NCBI GenBank assembly: GCA_963667145.1
Contig: OY762943.1
Span: 1,178,001-1,242,000 of the forward strand
DNA: 64,000 bases
Direction: 5' to 3'
DNA from: G963667145 sp963667145
Lineage (GTDB): Bacteria; Cloacimonadota; Cloacimonadia; G963667145
Position numbers and translations under genes: made by a program. Each line of letters opens with the position of its first letter. Position 1 is the stretch's first letter. The notes beneath the pieces were generated by a model. The model did no database searches, had not been told where the DNA came from, and saw nothing but the letters and a program-made list of their open reading frames with translations. Shown piece after piece: positions 8,087 through 17,297 of this stretch.

Positions 8087-9355
8087 TTAAAATTCATATC
8101 CGCCCAAAATCCAAAAGGTTTGATAGGTGCATTCATTTTTAATTTTATATCTATTTGTGATGTCGAAGTCGTATTTGGCTTCTATGATAAATCTGTTATA
8201 AAGCTCTGCTCCAACAGAGATTACTCCTCCAAGGTTGAATAGGGTTAATTCATTGTCAGAGGAAGGGACAGCTGAAGAAGTACTATAATTGTGTAGTTCT
8301 TTTAGATAGCTCCGACTTATAGCTATGCTTACTCGAGGACCAATGTCTGCATAAATTCTGATTCTTTTGTGTTTTTCTGCAAATATCCCGTAACTGATTA
8401 GAACAGGTATATCTAAGTCAAGAGAAGAGGCGGTTACGGTTTCATATTCGGATGAAAAAGTCAAAGACGTGGAAGTATTAGCTTCTTCATATTCTCCTTT
8501 GCGTAAAGTTAGGAAAGCTCCTAATTTTAATGCTAATGATGAGTTTAGATGAAAATTGCGATTAATACCCACGTTAAATGAGCTAACAGAAGAAGAATTA
8601 TTGCTTGAGGAATTTTTAAAGGACGCATTAGTAGAACCAAAACCAAAAAAGGTAGCGTACTTTCGGTATATGTAAGGTTTAATTTTGAAAATATCTTTAA
8701 AACTTTCTCTTTTAACTACGGTTCTGCTGGTTGTCGCACTGTCAACTTTGAACGTATCAAGCATACTATTTGCGATTTCTGTGGTATCAACTTCAATAGT
8801 ATCTATTTCAAGTGTTTCGATTCGAAAACTATCCACAAATATACTATCAATTTCAATGGTATCAGTTACTTCGCTGTTGGCGAACATACTGTCAATCACA
8901 ATGCTATCAACAGAAATTGTGTCCACTTTGAGTGAATCTTTTGCAATTGCATCAATCTCGATGGAATCAATTTTAGTGCTATTGAGTTTAAGAGTATCGA
9001 ATGCAAGACTATCTTTCAAAATGTTGTTATTTTTAATGGTGTCAACTTCTGCATTACTAACAGATAAGCTATCTAGAATAATTTTTGGAATTGACTTGGG
9101 CTTCCGAATTCTCTTAGTACTCTTAGTAAAGAAAATTTTCTTGCCTGATTCGAACTTAATATACCTTATAGTAGATTTTGGAATAGAAAATATTGGATAA
9201 GTAAGTTTAGATTCCTTTTTGTAGTAAGTTACGTGCTTAGAGGCAATTGAGATTACAGTACAAGAAATTTTTTTGGTTTTTTTTTGGAAAATAGTATCCA
9301 CAGCAAACAAATTGCCAATCAAGCTAATTGCTATGAATACCAATATCTTTTTCAT
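8087..9355 (-). CDS. outer-membrane beta-barrel protein with D-S/T-I repeat linker, copy 3
   Basis: 422 residues from the ATG at 9355 (MKKILVFIAISLIGNLFA, a clean signal peptide). An upstream in-frame ATG at 9373 would add MLCEKT in front of the signal and has no ribosome binding site. The N-terminal module is homologous to, but clearly different from, that of copies 1 and 2 (YYKKESKLTYPIFSIPKST). From KIDSIEIDAIAKDS onward, the linker and barrel are almost identical to copy 2, and the DNA downstream of the stop is identical too. The abrupt change from diverged to identical sequence points to recent gene conversion or unequal crossing-over. Function unknown, probably surface-exposed. Confidence 0.8.
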   Translation of the reverse strand: MKKILVFIAISLIGNLFAVDTIFQKKTKKISCTVISIASKHVTYYKKESKLTYPIFSIPKSTIRYIKFESGKKIFFTKSTKRIRKPKSIPKIILDSLSVSNAEVDTIKNNNILKDSLAFDTLKLNSTKIDSIEIDAIAKDSLKVDTISVDSIVIDSMFANSEVTDTIEIDSIFVDSFRIETLEIDTIEVDTTEIANSMLDTFKVDSATTSRTVVKRESFKDIFKIKPYIYRKYATFFGFGSTNASFKNSSSNNSSSVSSFNVGINRNFHLNSSLALKLGAFLTLRKGEYEEANTSTSLTFSSEYETVTASSLDLDIPVLISYGIFAEKHKRIRIYADIGPRVSIAISRSYLKELHNYSTSSAVPSSDNELTLFNLGGVISVGAELYNRFIIEAKYDFDITNRYKIKNECTYQTFWILGGYEF

Positions 9356-9420
9356 GGTTTTCTCACATAACATTTTTTACTGAAAAAGTATTATCTACCT
9401 GATTTGTCAAGAAATAACGC

Positions 9421-9449
9421 TTGACAAAATTTTAGAAGAATTCTACCTA
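9421..9449 (+). promoter_or_regulatory. candidate sigma70-type promoter of recA-recX
   Basis: TTGACA at 9421-9426, a 17-base spacer and TACCTA at 9444-9449. The initiation point would fall near 9456, which puts the TTG at 9450 at or before the transcript start and supports the downstream ATG at 9477 as the real recA start. No recognisable LexA box of the Bacillus or E. coli type is seen here. Confidence 0.5.
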
Positions 9450-9476
9450 TTGAAAAAAATGGTCAGAGAGGTTATT

Positions 9477-10478
9477 ATGGGGAAAGATAAATTAGACGAA
9501 ACCTTGGCTCAACTGGAGAAAAGATTTGGTGCTGGAGCGATTATGCGACTGGGAGATGAAGAAGCTGTAAGCAAGGTAGATTTCATTCCTACTGGGGCAA
9601 TCAATTTGGACGCAGCTCTGGGAATTGGGGGCATTCCCAAGGGACGCATCACTGAAATATACGGCTTGGAAGCTTCTGGCAAAACAACACTGTCTCTGCA
9701 CATCACCGCACAGGCTCAGAAGCAAGGCGGAACGGTTGCTTTCATAGATGCCGAACACGCTCTTGACCCGAATTATGCAGGCAAAATTGGTGTGAATGTC
9801 GGTGAACTCCTGCTGTCGCAACCAGATTGTGGAGAACAAGCTCTCGAGATTATGGAGGCTTTGGTTAGGAGCAATTCGCTTGATTTGATAATTTTGGATT
9901 CTGTGGCGGCTCTTGTGCCTCGAGCAGAATTGGAAGGGGAAATGGGCGATGCTCATGTGGGTTTGCACGCCCGATTGATGAGTCAGGCTCTGCGTAAGCT
10001 CACCAGTGCTATCAGCAAATCGAAAACGGCGGTCATTTTCATCAATCAGGTGCGAATGAAAATCGGTGGCATGATAAATCCCTATATGAACCCCGAGACT
10101 ACCACGGGTGGTGTAGCTCTCAAGTTCTATTCGACAGTGCGACTAGAAGTACGAAAAGGCAAAGCGATAAAAGATGCGACGAGTTCCACTGACGTTATTG
10201 GTGCGGTAACTCGAGTGAAAATTGTTAAAAACAAATTGGCTCCTCCTTTCAAAACTGTTGAATTTCCCATCATTTACGGTGAGGGCATCTCGCATATAGA
10301 CATCCTTTTGGAAAAAGCTATTCAGGAGAAATTGGTTGAACGTAGCGGAGCTTGGTTTTCGTATGGCGAGACAAAACTCGGTCAGGGGATAGAAAAAGTG
10401 AAGATGTTTTTCAGTGAAAATTCCGAGCTTTTTGCCGAGTTGGAAGCCAAGGTAAAGCAATCGATGGGCTTGGAATAG
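9477..10478 (+). CDS. recA: recombinase RecA
   Basis: 333 residues from the ATG at 9477, which is preceded by AGAGAGG at a good distance; a longer frame from a TTG at 9450 would overlap the promoter. It shows all hallmarks of RecA: the N-terminal LDETLAQLEKRFGAGAIMRL, Walker A GLEASGKTT at about 62-70, Walker B LDLIILDSVAALVPRAE, loop L1 and L2 regions (AELEGEMGDAHVGL, INQVRMKIGGM) and the C-terminal domain. RecA forms filaments on single-stranded DNA, drives strand exchange and triggers SOS cleavage of LexA. The recX gene follows after 7 bases. Length and composition are normal for the family. Confidence 0.98.
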   Translation: MGKDKLDETLAQLEKRFGAGAIMRLGDEEAVSKVDFIPTGAINLDAALGIGGIPKGRITEIYGLEASGKTTLSLHITAQAQKQGGTVAFIDAEHALDPNYAGKIGVNVGELLLSQPDCGEQALEIMEALVRSNSLDLIILDSVAALVPRAELEGEMGDAHVGLHARLMSQALRKLTSAISKSKTAVIFINQVRMKIGGMINPYMNPETTTGGVALKFYSTVRLEVRKGKAIKDATSSTDVIGAVTRVKIVKNKLAPPFKTVEFPIIYGEGISHIDILLEKAIQEKLVERSGAWFSYGETKLGQGIEKVKMFFSENSELFAELEAKVKQSMGLE

Positions 10479-10485
10479 TTCTATT

Positions 10486-11109
10486 TTGAGCAAGGCAAGT
10501 TATTTCTTAAAAGCAGGCAGAAAAACGCTGTGGCAAGTGGAGTTGGATGGGGCAACTTTGGGAATAATTCCACAGGATAAACTGTTTTCTGTTTGCAGTC
10601 AGCAGGGTGAAATCTCCCCAAATCAAGAGCAAGAACTCAGGCAGGAGGCTTATGCTTTTGCCAAAGAGCGGGTTCTCAGATATCTTAGCTATCAGGAGCG
10701 GTGTGAAAAGCAGACCTTTGAATATCTGCTAAGGTTGCCACTCAATGTGAGGATGGCTGAAGATTTGGTTCGCCAGATGCTGGAGTTGGATTTCATCAAT
10801 CAGGAGCGATTTGCATACTCATTTGCTCGCTCACTCAAATCCAAAAATATCGCCAAGAATTTGGCGTTTCTGCGGTTGGAATATTTCGGATTGGATTTTC
10901 CCCTATGTGAAAAAGTGTTGGCGGAAGTTTACTCTGATGAACCTGTGCAGATAGAATTGGCTGTGCAAAAAGCGGTGAATAAATATCGCCGATTCCCAAA
11001 ACCCAAAATGAAACAAAAATGCCTTGCTTGGCTACATCGCAGAGGATTTCGCTTTGAGCAAGTTGCGTACTTATTAGGGAAAAAGATAGCGGAAAATTCA
11101 AGCGAATAG
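10486..11109 (+). CDS. recX: RecX-family regulator of RecA
   Basis: 207 residues starting from a TTG at 10486, 7 bases after the recA stop, without a strong ribosome binding site of its own, so translational coupling to recA is likely. The family's three-helix repeats are visible: AKERVLRYLSYQERCEKQTFEYLLR, then VRQMLELDFINQERFAYSFARSLKSKN, then a final repeat ending with KCLAWLHRRGFRFEQVAYLL. RecX binds RecA and blocks filament extension. The recA-recX arrangement is the classic one. The N-terminal 50 residues (VELDGATLGIIPQDKLFS) match the beta-strand extension found in many RecX proteins. Confidence 0.88.
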   Translation: MSKASYFLKAGRKTLWQVELDGATLGIIPQDKLFSVCSQQGEISPNQEQELRQEAYAFAKERVLRYLSYQERCEKQTFEYLLRLPLNVRMAEDLVRQMLELDFINQERFAYSFARSLKSKNIAKNLAFLRLEYFGLDFPLCEKVLAEVYSDEPVQIELAVQKAVNKYRRFPKPKMKQKCLAWLHRRGFRFEQVAYLLGKKIAENSSE

Positions 11110-11224
11110 CCGAGAGTTACCACACAAAAAGTTTTTTTGTTGACGTCTTACATTTGGTGATAAAGATGGGCAATGTAAATTACGAAGGCGGAGCTGTCTT
11201 CATGTCTGCCAAAGGAGAGAAAAA

Positions 11225-11959
11225 ATGAAGAAAATAATGTGTTTTGTGCTAGTTGCTTTCGCACTGTTGTCGTGTGCGAAGAAAGAAGCTGTTGTGGTTG
11301 TGGGTACTGAGCCTACTTTCCCACCGTTTGAGTATGTGGAGCAATCTTCGGGAGAGATTGTCGGATTTGATATTGACCTTATCAAAGCTATTGCTGCTGA
11401 CCAAGGGTTCAAAGTTGAAATCAAAAGCCTTGGTTTTGATGGACTTATCCCTGCACTGGAAGCTGGGAATATCGACATTGCTGCCTCCGGAATGACGATT
11501 ACCGAAGAAAGAGAGAAAAAAGTTTCGTTCTCTTCTCCATATATAAACGCAGGTCTTGCTTTGGCTGTGAGAGCTGACGACGATGTGACAAAATCCGTGG
11601 ACGATTTGGCAGGAAAAGTTGTTGGTGTGCAAATTGGCACAACTGGTGCTATCAAAGCAGAAGAGCTAAAAGCTGAAGGCAAAATTGCCAAAGTTATTGC
11701 TTACAACACTATCGATATGGCGATGCTCGACCTCGTGAACGGTGGCGTGGAAGCTGTGATTAACGATTTGCCTGTGACCAAAGTTTACATTTCCAAAAAA
11801 CCTGATGATGTGAAAATGGTTGGTGGCACTCTTACCAGTGAAAGCTATGGTTTTGCTTTGAATAAAGCAAGCGAAGAGCTTTTGAATAAAGTCAATAAAG
11901 GTCTTGCAAACCTCATCAAAAACGGTGAGTATGACAAAATCATGGCTAAATATTTTTAA
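11225..11959 (+). CDS. polar amino-acid ABC transporter substrate-binding lipoprotein
   Basis: 244 residues with a lipoprotein signal (MKKIMCFVLVAFALLSC, lipobox ALLSC) and a bacterial extracellular solute-binding family 3 fold: VVGTEPTFPPFEYVE, GFDIDLIKAIAADQGFKVE, LIPALEAGNIDIAASGMTIT and the C-terminal YGFALNKASEELLNKVNKGL. It would capture a polar amino acid such as Gln, Glu, Arg or His; the exact substrate cannot be read. The ATG is preceded by GGAG. It heads a three-gene transporter operon with the permease and ATPase immediately downstream. A TTGACG at 11140 may be part of its promoter, but no good -10 follows at the right distance. Confidence 0.93.
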   Translation: MKKIMCFVLVAFALLSCAKKEAVVVVGTEPTFPPFEYVEQSSGEIVGFDIDLIKAIAADQGFKVEIKSLGFDGLIPALEAGNIDIAASGMTITEEREKKVSFSSPYINAGLALAVRADDDVTKSVDDLAGKVVGVQIGTTGAIKAEELKAEGKIAKVIAYNTIDMAMLDLVNGGVEAVINDLPVTKVYISKKPDDVKMVGGTLTSESYGFALNKASEELLNKVNKGLANLIKNGEYDKIMAKYF

Positions 11960-11974
11960 TTAAACGGTTTTGTT

Positions 11975-12649
11975 TTGATAAGAAGTTTTAGCGTTCTTTT
12001 AGATGCTTTGCCGAGCCTCTTGGATGGAGCTATATTGACGATAGAGATTACCAGCATTTCGGTTCTCTTTGGTGTTCTTATTGGTCTATTCACGAGCCTT
12101 GGCAAGCTCTCTTCAAATAAGTTTCTGAAAATCCCGGCTTCCGCATATGTTGATGTGGTTCGCGGAACGCCTCTGTTCGTGCAGATACTGTTGGTATATT
12201 TTGGATTCCCCTCTTTGTGTGCGGACATTTTTGGGCAAACTATTCGCTTGTCTCCTATGTTTGCGGGCATTTTGGTCTGTTCTGTCAATAGTGGAGCGTA
12301 TGTAGCGGAAATTTTCAGAGCAGGGATTGTCTCTATCAACAAAGGTCAGTGGGAAGCCGCCAAATCTCTGGGGATGCCACCCAAGATGGTTATGAGATTG
12401 GTGATACTTCCGCAGGCTTTCAAGAGGATTGTGCCTCCGCTGGGCAATGAGTTCATCATTCTGCTCAAAGACACTTCTCTCTTGTCTGTGATTGGCGTTA
12501 CCGAACTCACTCGCAAAGGGCAGTTGTATGTGTCGGTAACTTTTGAAGCGTTTACGGTTTATATAGGTGTGGCTTTAGTTTATCTTGTTATGACTTTTGC
12601 TATTTCCAAATTACTATCTTATTTAGAGAAAAGGTTGGACAATGATTAA
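11975..12649 (+). CDS. polar amino-acid ABC transporter permease (HisM/GlnP family)
   Basis: 224 residues with about five membrane segments. It carries the binding-protein-dependent permease signature in the EAA loop (EAAKSLGMPPKMVMRLVILP) and the family start LLDGAILTIEITSISVLFGV. The start codon is a TTG, 15 bases after the stop of the binding-protein gene; no ATG lies near it in frame. Its last 8 bases overlap the ATPase gene, so the three genes are one operon. A single permease probably forms a homodimer in the membrane. Confidence 0.92.
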   Translation: MIRSFSVLLDALPSLLDGAILTIEITSISVLFGVLIGLFTSLGKLSSNKFLKIPASAYVDVVRGTPLFVQILLVYFGFPSLCADIFGQTIRLSPMFAGILVCSVNSGAYVAEIFRAGIVSINKGQWEAAKSLGMPPKMVMRLVILPQAFKRIVPPLGNEFIILLKDTSLLSVIGVTELTRKGQLYVSVTFEAFTVYIGVALVYLVMTFAISKLLSYLEKRLDND

Positions 12650-13370
12650 GATTAGAAATTTGCAAAAGTCTTTCGGGGATTTGCACGTCCTGAAAGGCAT
12701 CGATTACGACATTAAAGAGAAAGATACGATTTGCATAATAGGTCCTTCTGGCTCGGGCAAATCTACTTTCCTTCGGTGCATTAACCTGATGGAAGAGCCA
12801 ACTGGTGGGCATATTTACATCAGAGGCAAAGATATTTTGGATCCCAGTCAAAATCCTGTGGAGATGCGACAAAAGGTGGGAATGGTTTTCCAACATTTCA
12901 ATCTCTTCCCACATTTGACGGTTTTGCAAAACATCACTTTGGCTCCGATTAAGGTCAAAAAGATTGACCCTAAGAAAGCTGAGGAATTGGCTTTGAAACT
13001 ACTTGGTCAAGTGGGACTTGAGGAAAAGAAAGATGTGTATCCTTCCGCTTTGTCTGGTGGACAAAAACAGCGTGTCGCTATAGCCAGAGCTTTGGCTATG
13101 GAACCAGAGATAATGCTTTTTGATGAACCGACTTCGGCTCTTGACCCCGAGGTTATTGGAGAAGTTCTGGAGATTATCAAATCGCTTGCTCATCACGGCA
13201 TGACACTGATTTTGGTGACGCATCAGATGGGATTTGCCAATGAGGTTTGTGACCGTGTGGTTTTTATGGATGAGGGAGTTATTGTTGAGGAGAACACTCC
13301 ACAGGAGTTATTTTCCAATCCTCAGCATGAGCGGACGAAGAAGTTTTTGGACAAAGTTTTGGGAATTTAA
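12642..13370 (+). CDS. polar amino-acid ABC transporter ATP-binding protein (GlnQ family)
   Basis: 242 residues, the normal length for GlnQ/HisP ATPases. Walker A is GPSGSGKST (about 34-42), the Q-loop VFQHFNLFPHLTVL, the ABC signature LSGGQKQRVAIARAL, Walker B IMLFDEPTSALDPE and the switch His in VTHQMGF. The gene begins inside the end of the permease gene (8-base overlap). It supplies energy for uptake by the preceding binding protein and permease. Confidence 0.96.
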   Translation: MIKIRNLQKSFGDLHVLKGIDYDIKEKDTICIIGPSGSGKSTFLRCINLMEEPTGGHIYIRGKDILDPSQNPVEMRQKVGMVFQHFNLFPHLTVLQNITLAPIKVKKIDPKKAEELALKLLGQVGLEEKKDVYPSALSGGQKQRVAIARALAMEPEIMLFDEPTSALDPEVIGEVLEIIKSLAHHGMTLILVTHQMGFANEVCDRVVFMDEGVIVEENTPQELFSNPQHERTKKFLDKVLGI

Positions 13371-13399
13371 TTTCGAATTAAATTAACGGAGAGAGGAAA

Positions 13400-15076
13400 A
13401 TGTTAAAATTTTTGGAATTATTGGGTTCACTTGGGATTTTTCTTTTTGGAATGAAGATTATGAGTGATGCCTTGCAGAGAGTAGCCGGAAGTCGCCTCAA
13501 GACGGTTTTGAGCTACATGACCAACAATCGATTTATGGGTGTGCTGACTGGATGTTTGGTAACGGCGATTATTCAATCTTCTTCCGCTACCACGGTGATG
13601 GTGGTTAGCTTCGTTAATGCGAGTATGCTCACTCTTATCCAGTCCATAGGCGTGATAATGGGTGCGAATATTGGCACTACCGTCACAACTTGGATTGTCT
13701 CTTTCTTCGGCTTCAAATTCAAAATTTCAGCAATTGCCTTGGCGATAGTGGGTGTCGGTTTCCCTCTAACGTTTGTAAAAAACCCTAAATGGAAAGACAT
13801 AGGCAGTTTGCTTATCGGCTTCGGGTTGCTGTTTATCGGTTTGTCACTATTGAAAGATTCTGTTCCCGACATCAAAAGCAGTCCTGAAGTGATGAGCTTC
13901 TTGGCTTCTTACACAGGATTTGGATTTGGCTCTATTCTTCTTTTCGTATTAGTGGGAACTATCCTCACGTTAGTAGTTCAGTCATCTTCGGCGTCCATGG
14001 CTATCACCGTGACGATGCTCTACAAAGGCTGGATACCTCTGCCACTTGCTATGGCAATGGTTTTGGGAGAGAACATCGGAACAACCATCACTGCCAATTT
14101 AGCTGCCATCACGACGAACAAAGTTGCCAAAACAGCGGCTCGAGCACACTTTTTGTTCAATGTCTTCGGTGTGATTTGGATACTTTTCTTCTTCTATCCA
14201 TTTTCCAATTTTGTTCTGAAAATCACTCCTTGGGATTCAACCTTGATAGCGAATTTCCCTCTGAACGTCTCACTTTTCCACACACTATTTAATATCGCAA
14301 ACACCTTTATTTGCATATTTCTGATTAAATATATCGCTGCTATTTCTTCCAAACTGGTCTTCAAATCCGAGGAAGGAGAAAAATACGGATATTCTTTGCA
14401 ATATCTTTCCACTAATTTTCAAAAAGTTCCCGAGCTGGAGCTGATTACAGCTAAAAATGAAATTCGCAAAATGTTAGACCTTGCTGGTGAGATGTACGAA
14501 AACTATAAGCGAGCATATTTTGACGATTCGCAAAATTTGAGTAAAGCTCTTGATTGTGCTAAAAAGCAAGAGGACTTGTCTGACAAAATGCAGATAGAAA
14601 TATCTCAATATTTGAATAAGTGTAATCGCGAAAATATCAGCGAAGATACTGCCAATAACATCTCGATTATGGTTAGACTTGTTAACGAAATAGAAAGCAT
14701 TTGCGACTATTGTTATCAGCTTGTTTTTCTCACGGAAAAGCTCAAAAGGAAGAAGTACAGATTTCATGAAAAAGCTAAGCGAGAACTGGAAGTTTATTCA
14801 GGAATTGTGGGTGGTTTCATCAATTTCCTCAAAGAGCATTTGGATATTTCCATGCAAAAATTGCATTCGCGAGACTTGAAAAGGGCTTACGAGATAGAGA
14901 ACAAAATCAACGATTTGCGGAATAAACTCAGAAAAGCCAGCAAATACAGATTGGAAAAAAACGAGGAAATCAATATTCGCGGAGAGCTTATCTATATGGA
15001 TTTGTTGCAGATTTTTGAGCATATCGGCGACAAATCTCTGAATATTGCTCAGTCTCTGAAGATGATTAAGGAGTAA
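13400..15076 (+). CDS. Na/Pi cotransporter family protein with PhoU-like domain
   Basis: 558 residues. The N-terminal 320 residues contain two inverted Na/Pi-cotransporter repeats, each with the QSSSA signature (VTAIIQSSSATTVMVV and LVVQSSSASMAITVTML) and about eight to nine membrane segments. The C-terminal 200 residues are helical and PhoU-like (AGEMYENYKRAYF; IEISQYLNKCNRENIS; LLQIFEHIGDKSLNIAQSL). The family is sodium-driven phosphate uptake or, in some members, a structural homologue of unknown substrate. GGAGAGAGG precedes the ATG. deoD starts 3 bases after its stop, linking phosphate supply to a phosphorolytic enzyme. Confidence 0.92.
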   Translation: MLKFLELLGSLGIFLFGMKIMSDALQRVAGSRLKTVLSYMTNNRFMGVLTGCLVTAIIQSSSATTVMVVSFVNASMLTLIQSIGVIMGANIGTTVTTWIVSFFGFKFKISAIALAIVGVGFPLTFVKNPKWKDIGSLLIGFGLLFIGLSLLKDSVPDIKSSPEVMSFLASYTGFGFGSILLFVLVGTILTLVVQSSSASMAITVTMLYKGWIPLPLAMAMVLGENIGTTITANLAAITTNKVAKTAARAHFLFNVFGVIWILFFFYPFSNFVLKITPWDSTLIANFPLNVSLFHTLFNIANTFICIFLIKYIAAISSKLVFKSEEGEKYGYSLQYLSTNFQKVPELELITAKNEIRKMLDLAGEMYENYKRAYFDDSQNLSKALDCAKKQEDLSDKMQIEISQYLNKCNRENISEDTANNISIMVRLVNEIESICDYCYQLVFLTEKLKRKKYRFHEKAKRELEVYSGIVGGFINFLKEHLDISMQKLHSRDLKRAYEIENKINDLRNKLRKASKYRLEKNEEINIRGELIYMDLLQIFEHIGDKSLNIAQSLKMIKE

Positions 15077-15079
15077 GCC

Positions 15080-15790
15080 ATGGGAGTTCATATTTCTTGT
15101 AAAAGTGGTGTGAAAATCGCCGATGCCGTGTTGATGCCAGGCGACCCGCTTCGTGCCAAATTTATTGCCGAAAATTACTTGGAGAATGCGGTTTTGCACA
15201 ACGACGTCAGAGGGATGTTGGGATACACTGGCACTTACAAGGGGCAACCCGTGTCTGTGCAAGGATCGGGAATGGGTATGCCTTCGTTTAGCATTTATGC
15301 CACGGAACTTATTCAGGAGTTTGGGGCGAAGAAGCTGATACGAGTTGGTTCTTGCGGAAGTATGCAAGCCGATTTGCCCTTGGGTAGCTTGGTGATAGCT
15401 ATGGCTGCCTCCAGCAATTGGGCGGTGAATAAGCTACGCTTTGGTGGAGCTGATTTTGCTCCTACCGCTGATTTTGAGCTTCTGCAACGAGCCTATGCGG
15501 AAGCTAAGAAAAAGAACATTGCAACCAAAGTCGGCAATATTTTCTCCAGTGATATTTTTTATGAGGACGACCCAAACGCTTGGAAGAAGTGGGCTGAGTT
15601 TGGGGTTCTCGCTGTGGAGATGGAAGCTGCTGCTTTGTACACTATAGCCGCCAAATTCGGAGTGCAAGCTCTGGCTATTTTGACAGTCAGTGATAGCTTG
15701 GTGACAGGCGAAGCCGACAGCCCCGAGAGCCGACAAAGCACTTACACAAATATGATGGAAGTGGCACTGGAGACGGTGGTGGGAAATTAA
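15080..15790 (+). CDS. deoD: purine-nucleoside phosphorylase, DeoD type
   Basis: 236 residues, typical of the hexameric bacterial enzyme. Signature blocks: VLMPGDPLRAKFIAENYL, GMGMPSFSIYATELI, LIRVGSCGSMQADL (phosphate and ribose site) and VEMEAAALYTIAAKFG with VSDSLVTGE, whose Asp is the catalytic base for 6-oxo/6-amino purines. It cleaves purine (deoxy)ribonucleosides with phosphate to base plus (deoxy)ribose-1-phosphate. The GGAG motif is just before the ATG. It follows the Na/Pi transporter gene by 3 bases. Nucleoside-salvage functions recur elsewhere in the window (pyrimidine-nucleoside phosphorylase, amidohydrolase, adenosine kinase). Confidence 0.95.
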   Translation: MGVHISCKSGVKIADAVLMPGDPLRAKFIAENYLENAVLHNDVRGMLGYTGTYKGQPVSVQGSGMGMPSFSIYATELIQEFGAKKLIRVGSCGSMQADLPLGSLVIAMAASSNWAVNKLRFGGADFAPTADFELLQRAYAEAKKKNIATKVGNIFSSDIFYEDDPNAWKKWAEFGVLAVEMEAAALYTIAAKFGVQALAILTVSDSLVTGEADSPESRQSTYTNMMEVALETVVGN

Positions 15791-15804
15791 ATAGCTAATT
15801 GATT

Positions 15805-16932
15805 ATGTTTGTTGTTGATAAAGAAAAAAACAGAATAACAAAGATTAAAAGTAAGAATTTCTCTGAATTAGGCTTTAAAGAAAGAGAGAACCTTCAAGAA
15901 TGGTTAGAAAATAATCCTGACTCTTTTGGTGAAGAACTTCTGTTTATTCAAAAAGAGTTTGATGGATTTGATGAAACACGGGAACGCCTTGATTTACTTG
16001 CAATAGATAAACAAGGGAATTTGGTTATTATTGAAAATAAGCTGGATGATAGTGGGCGAGATGTTACTTGGCAGGTTTTAAAATATGCTTCTTATTGCTC
16101 AAGTCTTTCCAAAGCACAGATAAGAGAAATTTATCAACGCTATTTAAACCAGAAAAATATCAAAGAAGGTAGTGAAACAAATATTTCAGAGTTTTTGAGT
16201 GCTGAAGATTTTGGGGAACTTCAACTGAATCAAAGTCAAAGAATTATTCTTGTTGCAGGAAATTATAGAAAAGAAGTTACTTCAACAGTTTTGTGGTTGT
16301 TAACAAAATATAATCTTAAAATTCAATGCTTTAAAGCAACACCATATTTATTTGAGGAACAAATCTTTCTAAATATCGAACAAATAATTCCAGTAAAAGA
16401 GATTGAAGATTACACTATCAAAATGGCAGAAAAAGCTCAAGAAGAACAAAATACTCAAGAAGAACTGAAAGAAAGATATAGGATAAGGCTTGATTTTTGG
16501 AAACAGATGATTCAAAAAATCAATACGAAAACTCTTCTATTTTCTAATGTTAGCCCTTCCAAAGATAATTGGATTGGAGCAGGGTCGGGAGTTAGTGGAG
16601 TAAGCTTAAATTTTGTAATTTCTAAAAATTATGCTCGAACTGAAGTGTACATATCAAGAGGCGTTGTAGAAGAAAACAAGTTTATTTTCGACAAGTTATT
16701 TGAGAAAAAAAATATGATTGAAGCTAAGACTGGTTCACTTGAATGGGAAAGAATGGATAATAAAAAAACTTGTAGAATAAAACAAGAAATAAAAAATGTT
16801 AGCTTGTATGAAACTGAAGATTGGACTAAAATGATAGATTTTATGGCTGATAGTATGATTAAATTGGAAAGCATATTTAAAGATATATTACAAAATATCA
16901 ATAAAGAACTAAAAAACCAGTTTAAAAATTGA
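15805..16932 (+). CDS. DUF4268 / PDDEXK-nuclease-like protein
   Basis: 375 residues from the ATG at 15805 (MFVVDKEKNRITKIKSKNF, the common N-terminus of this family); a TTG two codons upstream is less likely. Residues 15-150 resemble an endonuclease NucS/PDDEXK-like domain: LQEWLENNPD, ERLDLLAIDKQGNLVIIENKLDD with the D...ExK pattern, then WQVLKYASYCS. The C-terminal part is a DUF4268 domain (RLDFWKQMI; VYISRG; EWERMDNKKTCRIKQ). The family is often found near restriction or defence genes but is functionally uncharacterised. It is much more AT-rich than the upstream deoD, which suggests separate acquisition. Confidence 0.8.
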   Translation: MFVVDKEKNRITKIKSKNFSELGFKERENLQEWLENNPDSFGEELLFIQKEFDGFDETRERLDLLAIDKQGNLVIIENKLDDSGRDVTWQVLKYASYCSSLSKAQIREIYQRYLNQKNIKEGSETNISEFLSAEDFGELQLNQSQRIILVAGNYRKEVTSTVLWLLTKYNLKIQCFKATPYLFEEQIFLNIEQIIPVKEIEDYTIKMAEKAQEEQNTQEELKERYRIRLDFWKQMIQKINTKTLLFSNVSPSKDNWIGAGSGVSGVSLNFVISKNYARTEVYISRGVVEENKFIFDKLFEKKNMIEAKTGSLEWERMDNKKTCRIKQEIKNVSLYETEDWTKMIDFMADSMIKLESIFKDILQNINKELKNQFKN

Positions 16933-16986
16933 ATAAATGATTAGTTTTATATACTCTTCCTTATTCTTTTCCATCACAACTAACCC

Positions 16987-17262
16987 TCACCTCCTCCGCA
17001 ATCCCTTTGGCAGATAGTTATTCAATCTGCCATTAGCGACTTTCCCCCAGCCAATTCCAAACACATCAACCGTTACCAAGCACCATCCTTTAGGCAAATC
17101 TACGTTCAAGCTCTCACCTGCCAAATAGTCCGCTAACTGCTCATCACCACTCTCAAAATTCAAACTATTGACCACGTCAGTCGCCATCAGATGCAGAGCC
17201 AAAGCATGCGACGGCTCAAATCTATTCTTGACAATTCCTCCCAAGTGAAGCCCGAAATTGAG
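16987..17262 (-). pseudogene. C-terminal remnant of an RsmF-type rRNA m5C methyltransferase
   Basis: The reverse strand reads FGLHLGGIVKNRFEPSHALALHL and ends with GWCLVTVDVFGIGWGKVANGRLNNYLPKGLRRR, the PUA-like C-terminal tail of NSUN/RsmF tRNA and rRNA cytosine-C5 methyltransferases. A stop codon (TAG) lies a few codons upstream of the homologous segment, and the whole catalytic domain is missing. The ATG-free 85-codon frame starting at TTG 17244 is therefore not a real gene but a left-over 3' end after a deletion or rearrangement next to the DUF4268 gene. Confidence 0.75.
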
Positions 17263-17297
17263 CTAGTCAAAAGATGCTTGTAAGAATAATAAAAACC

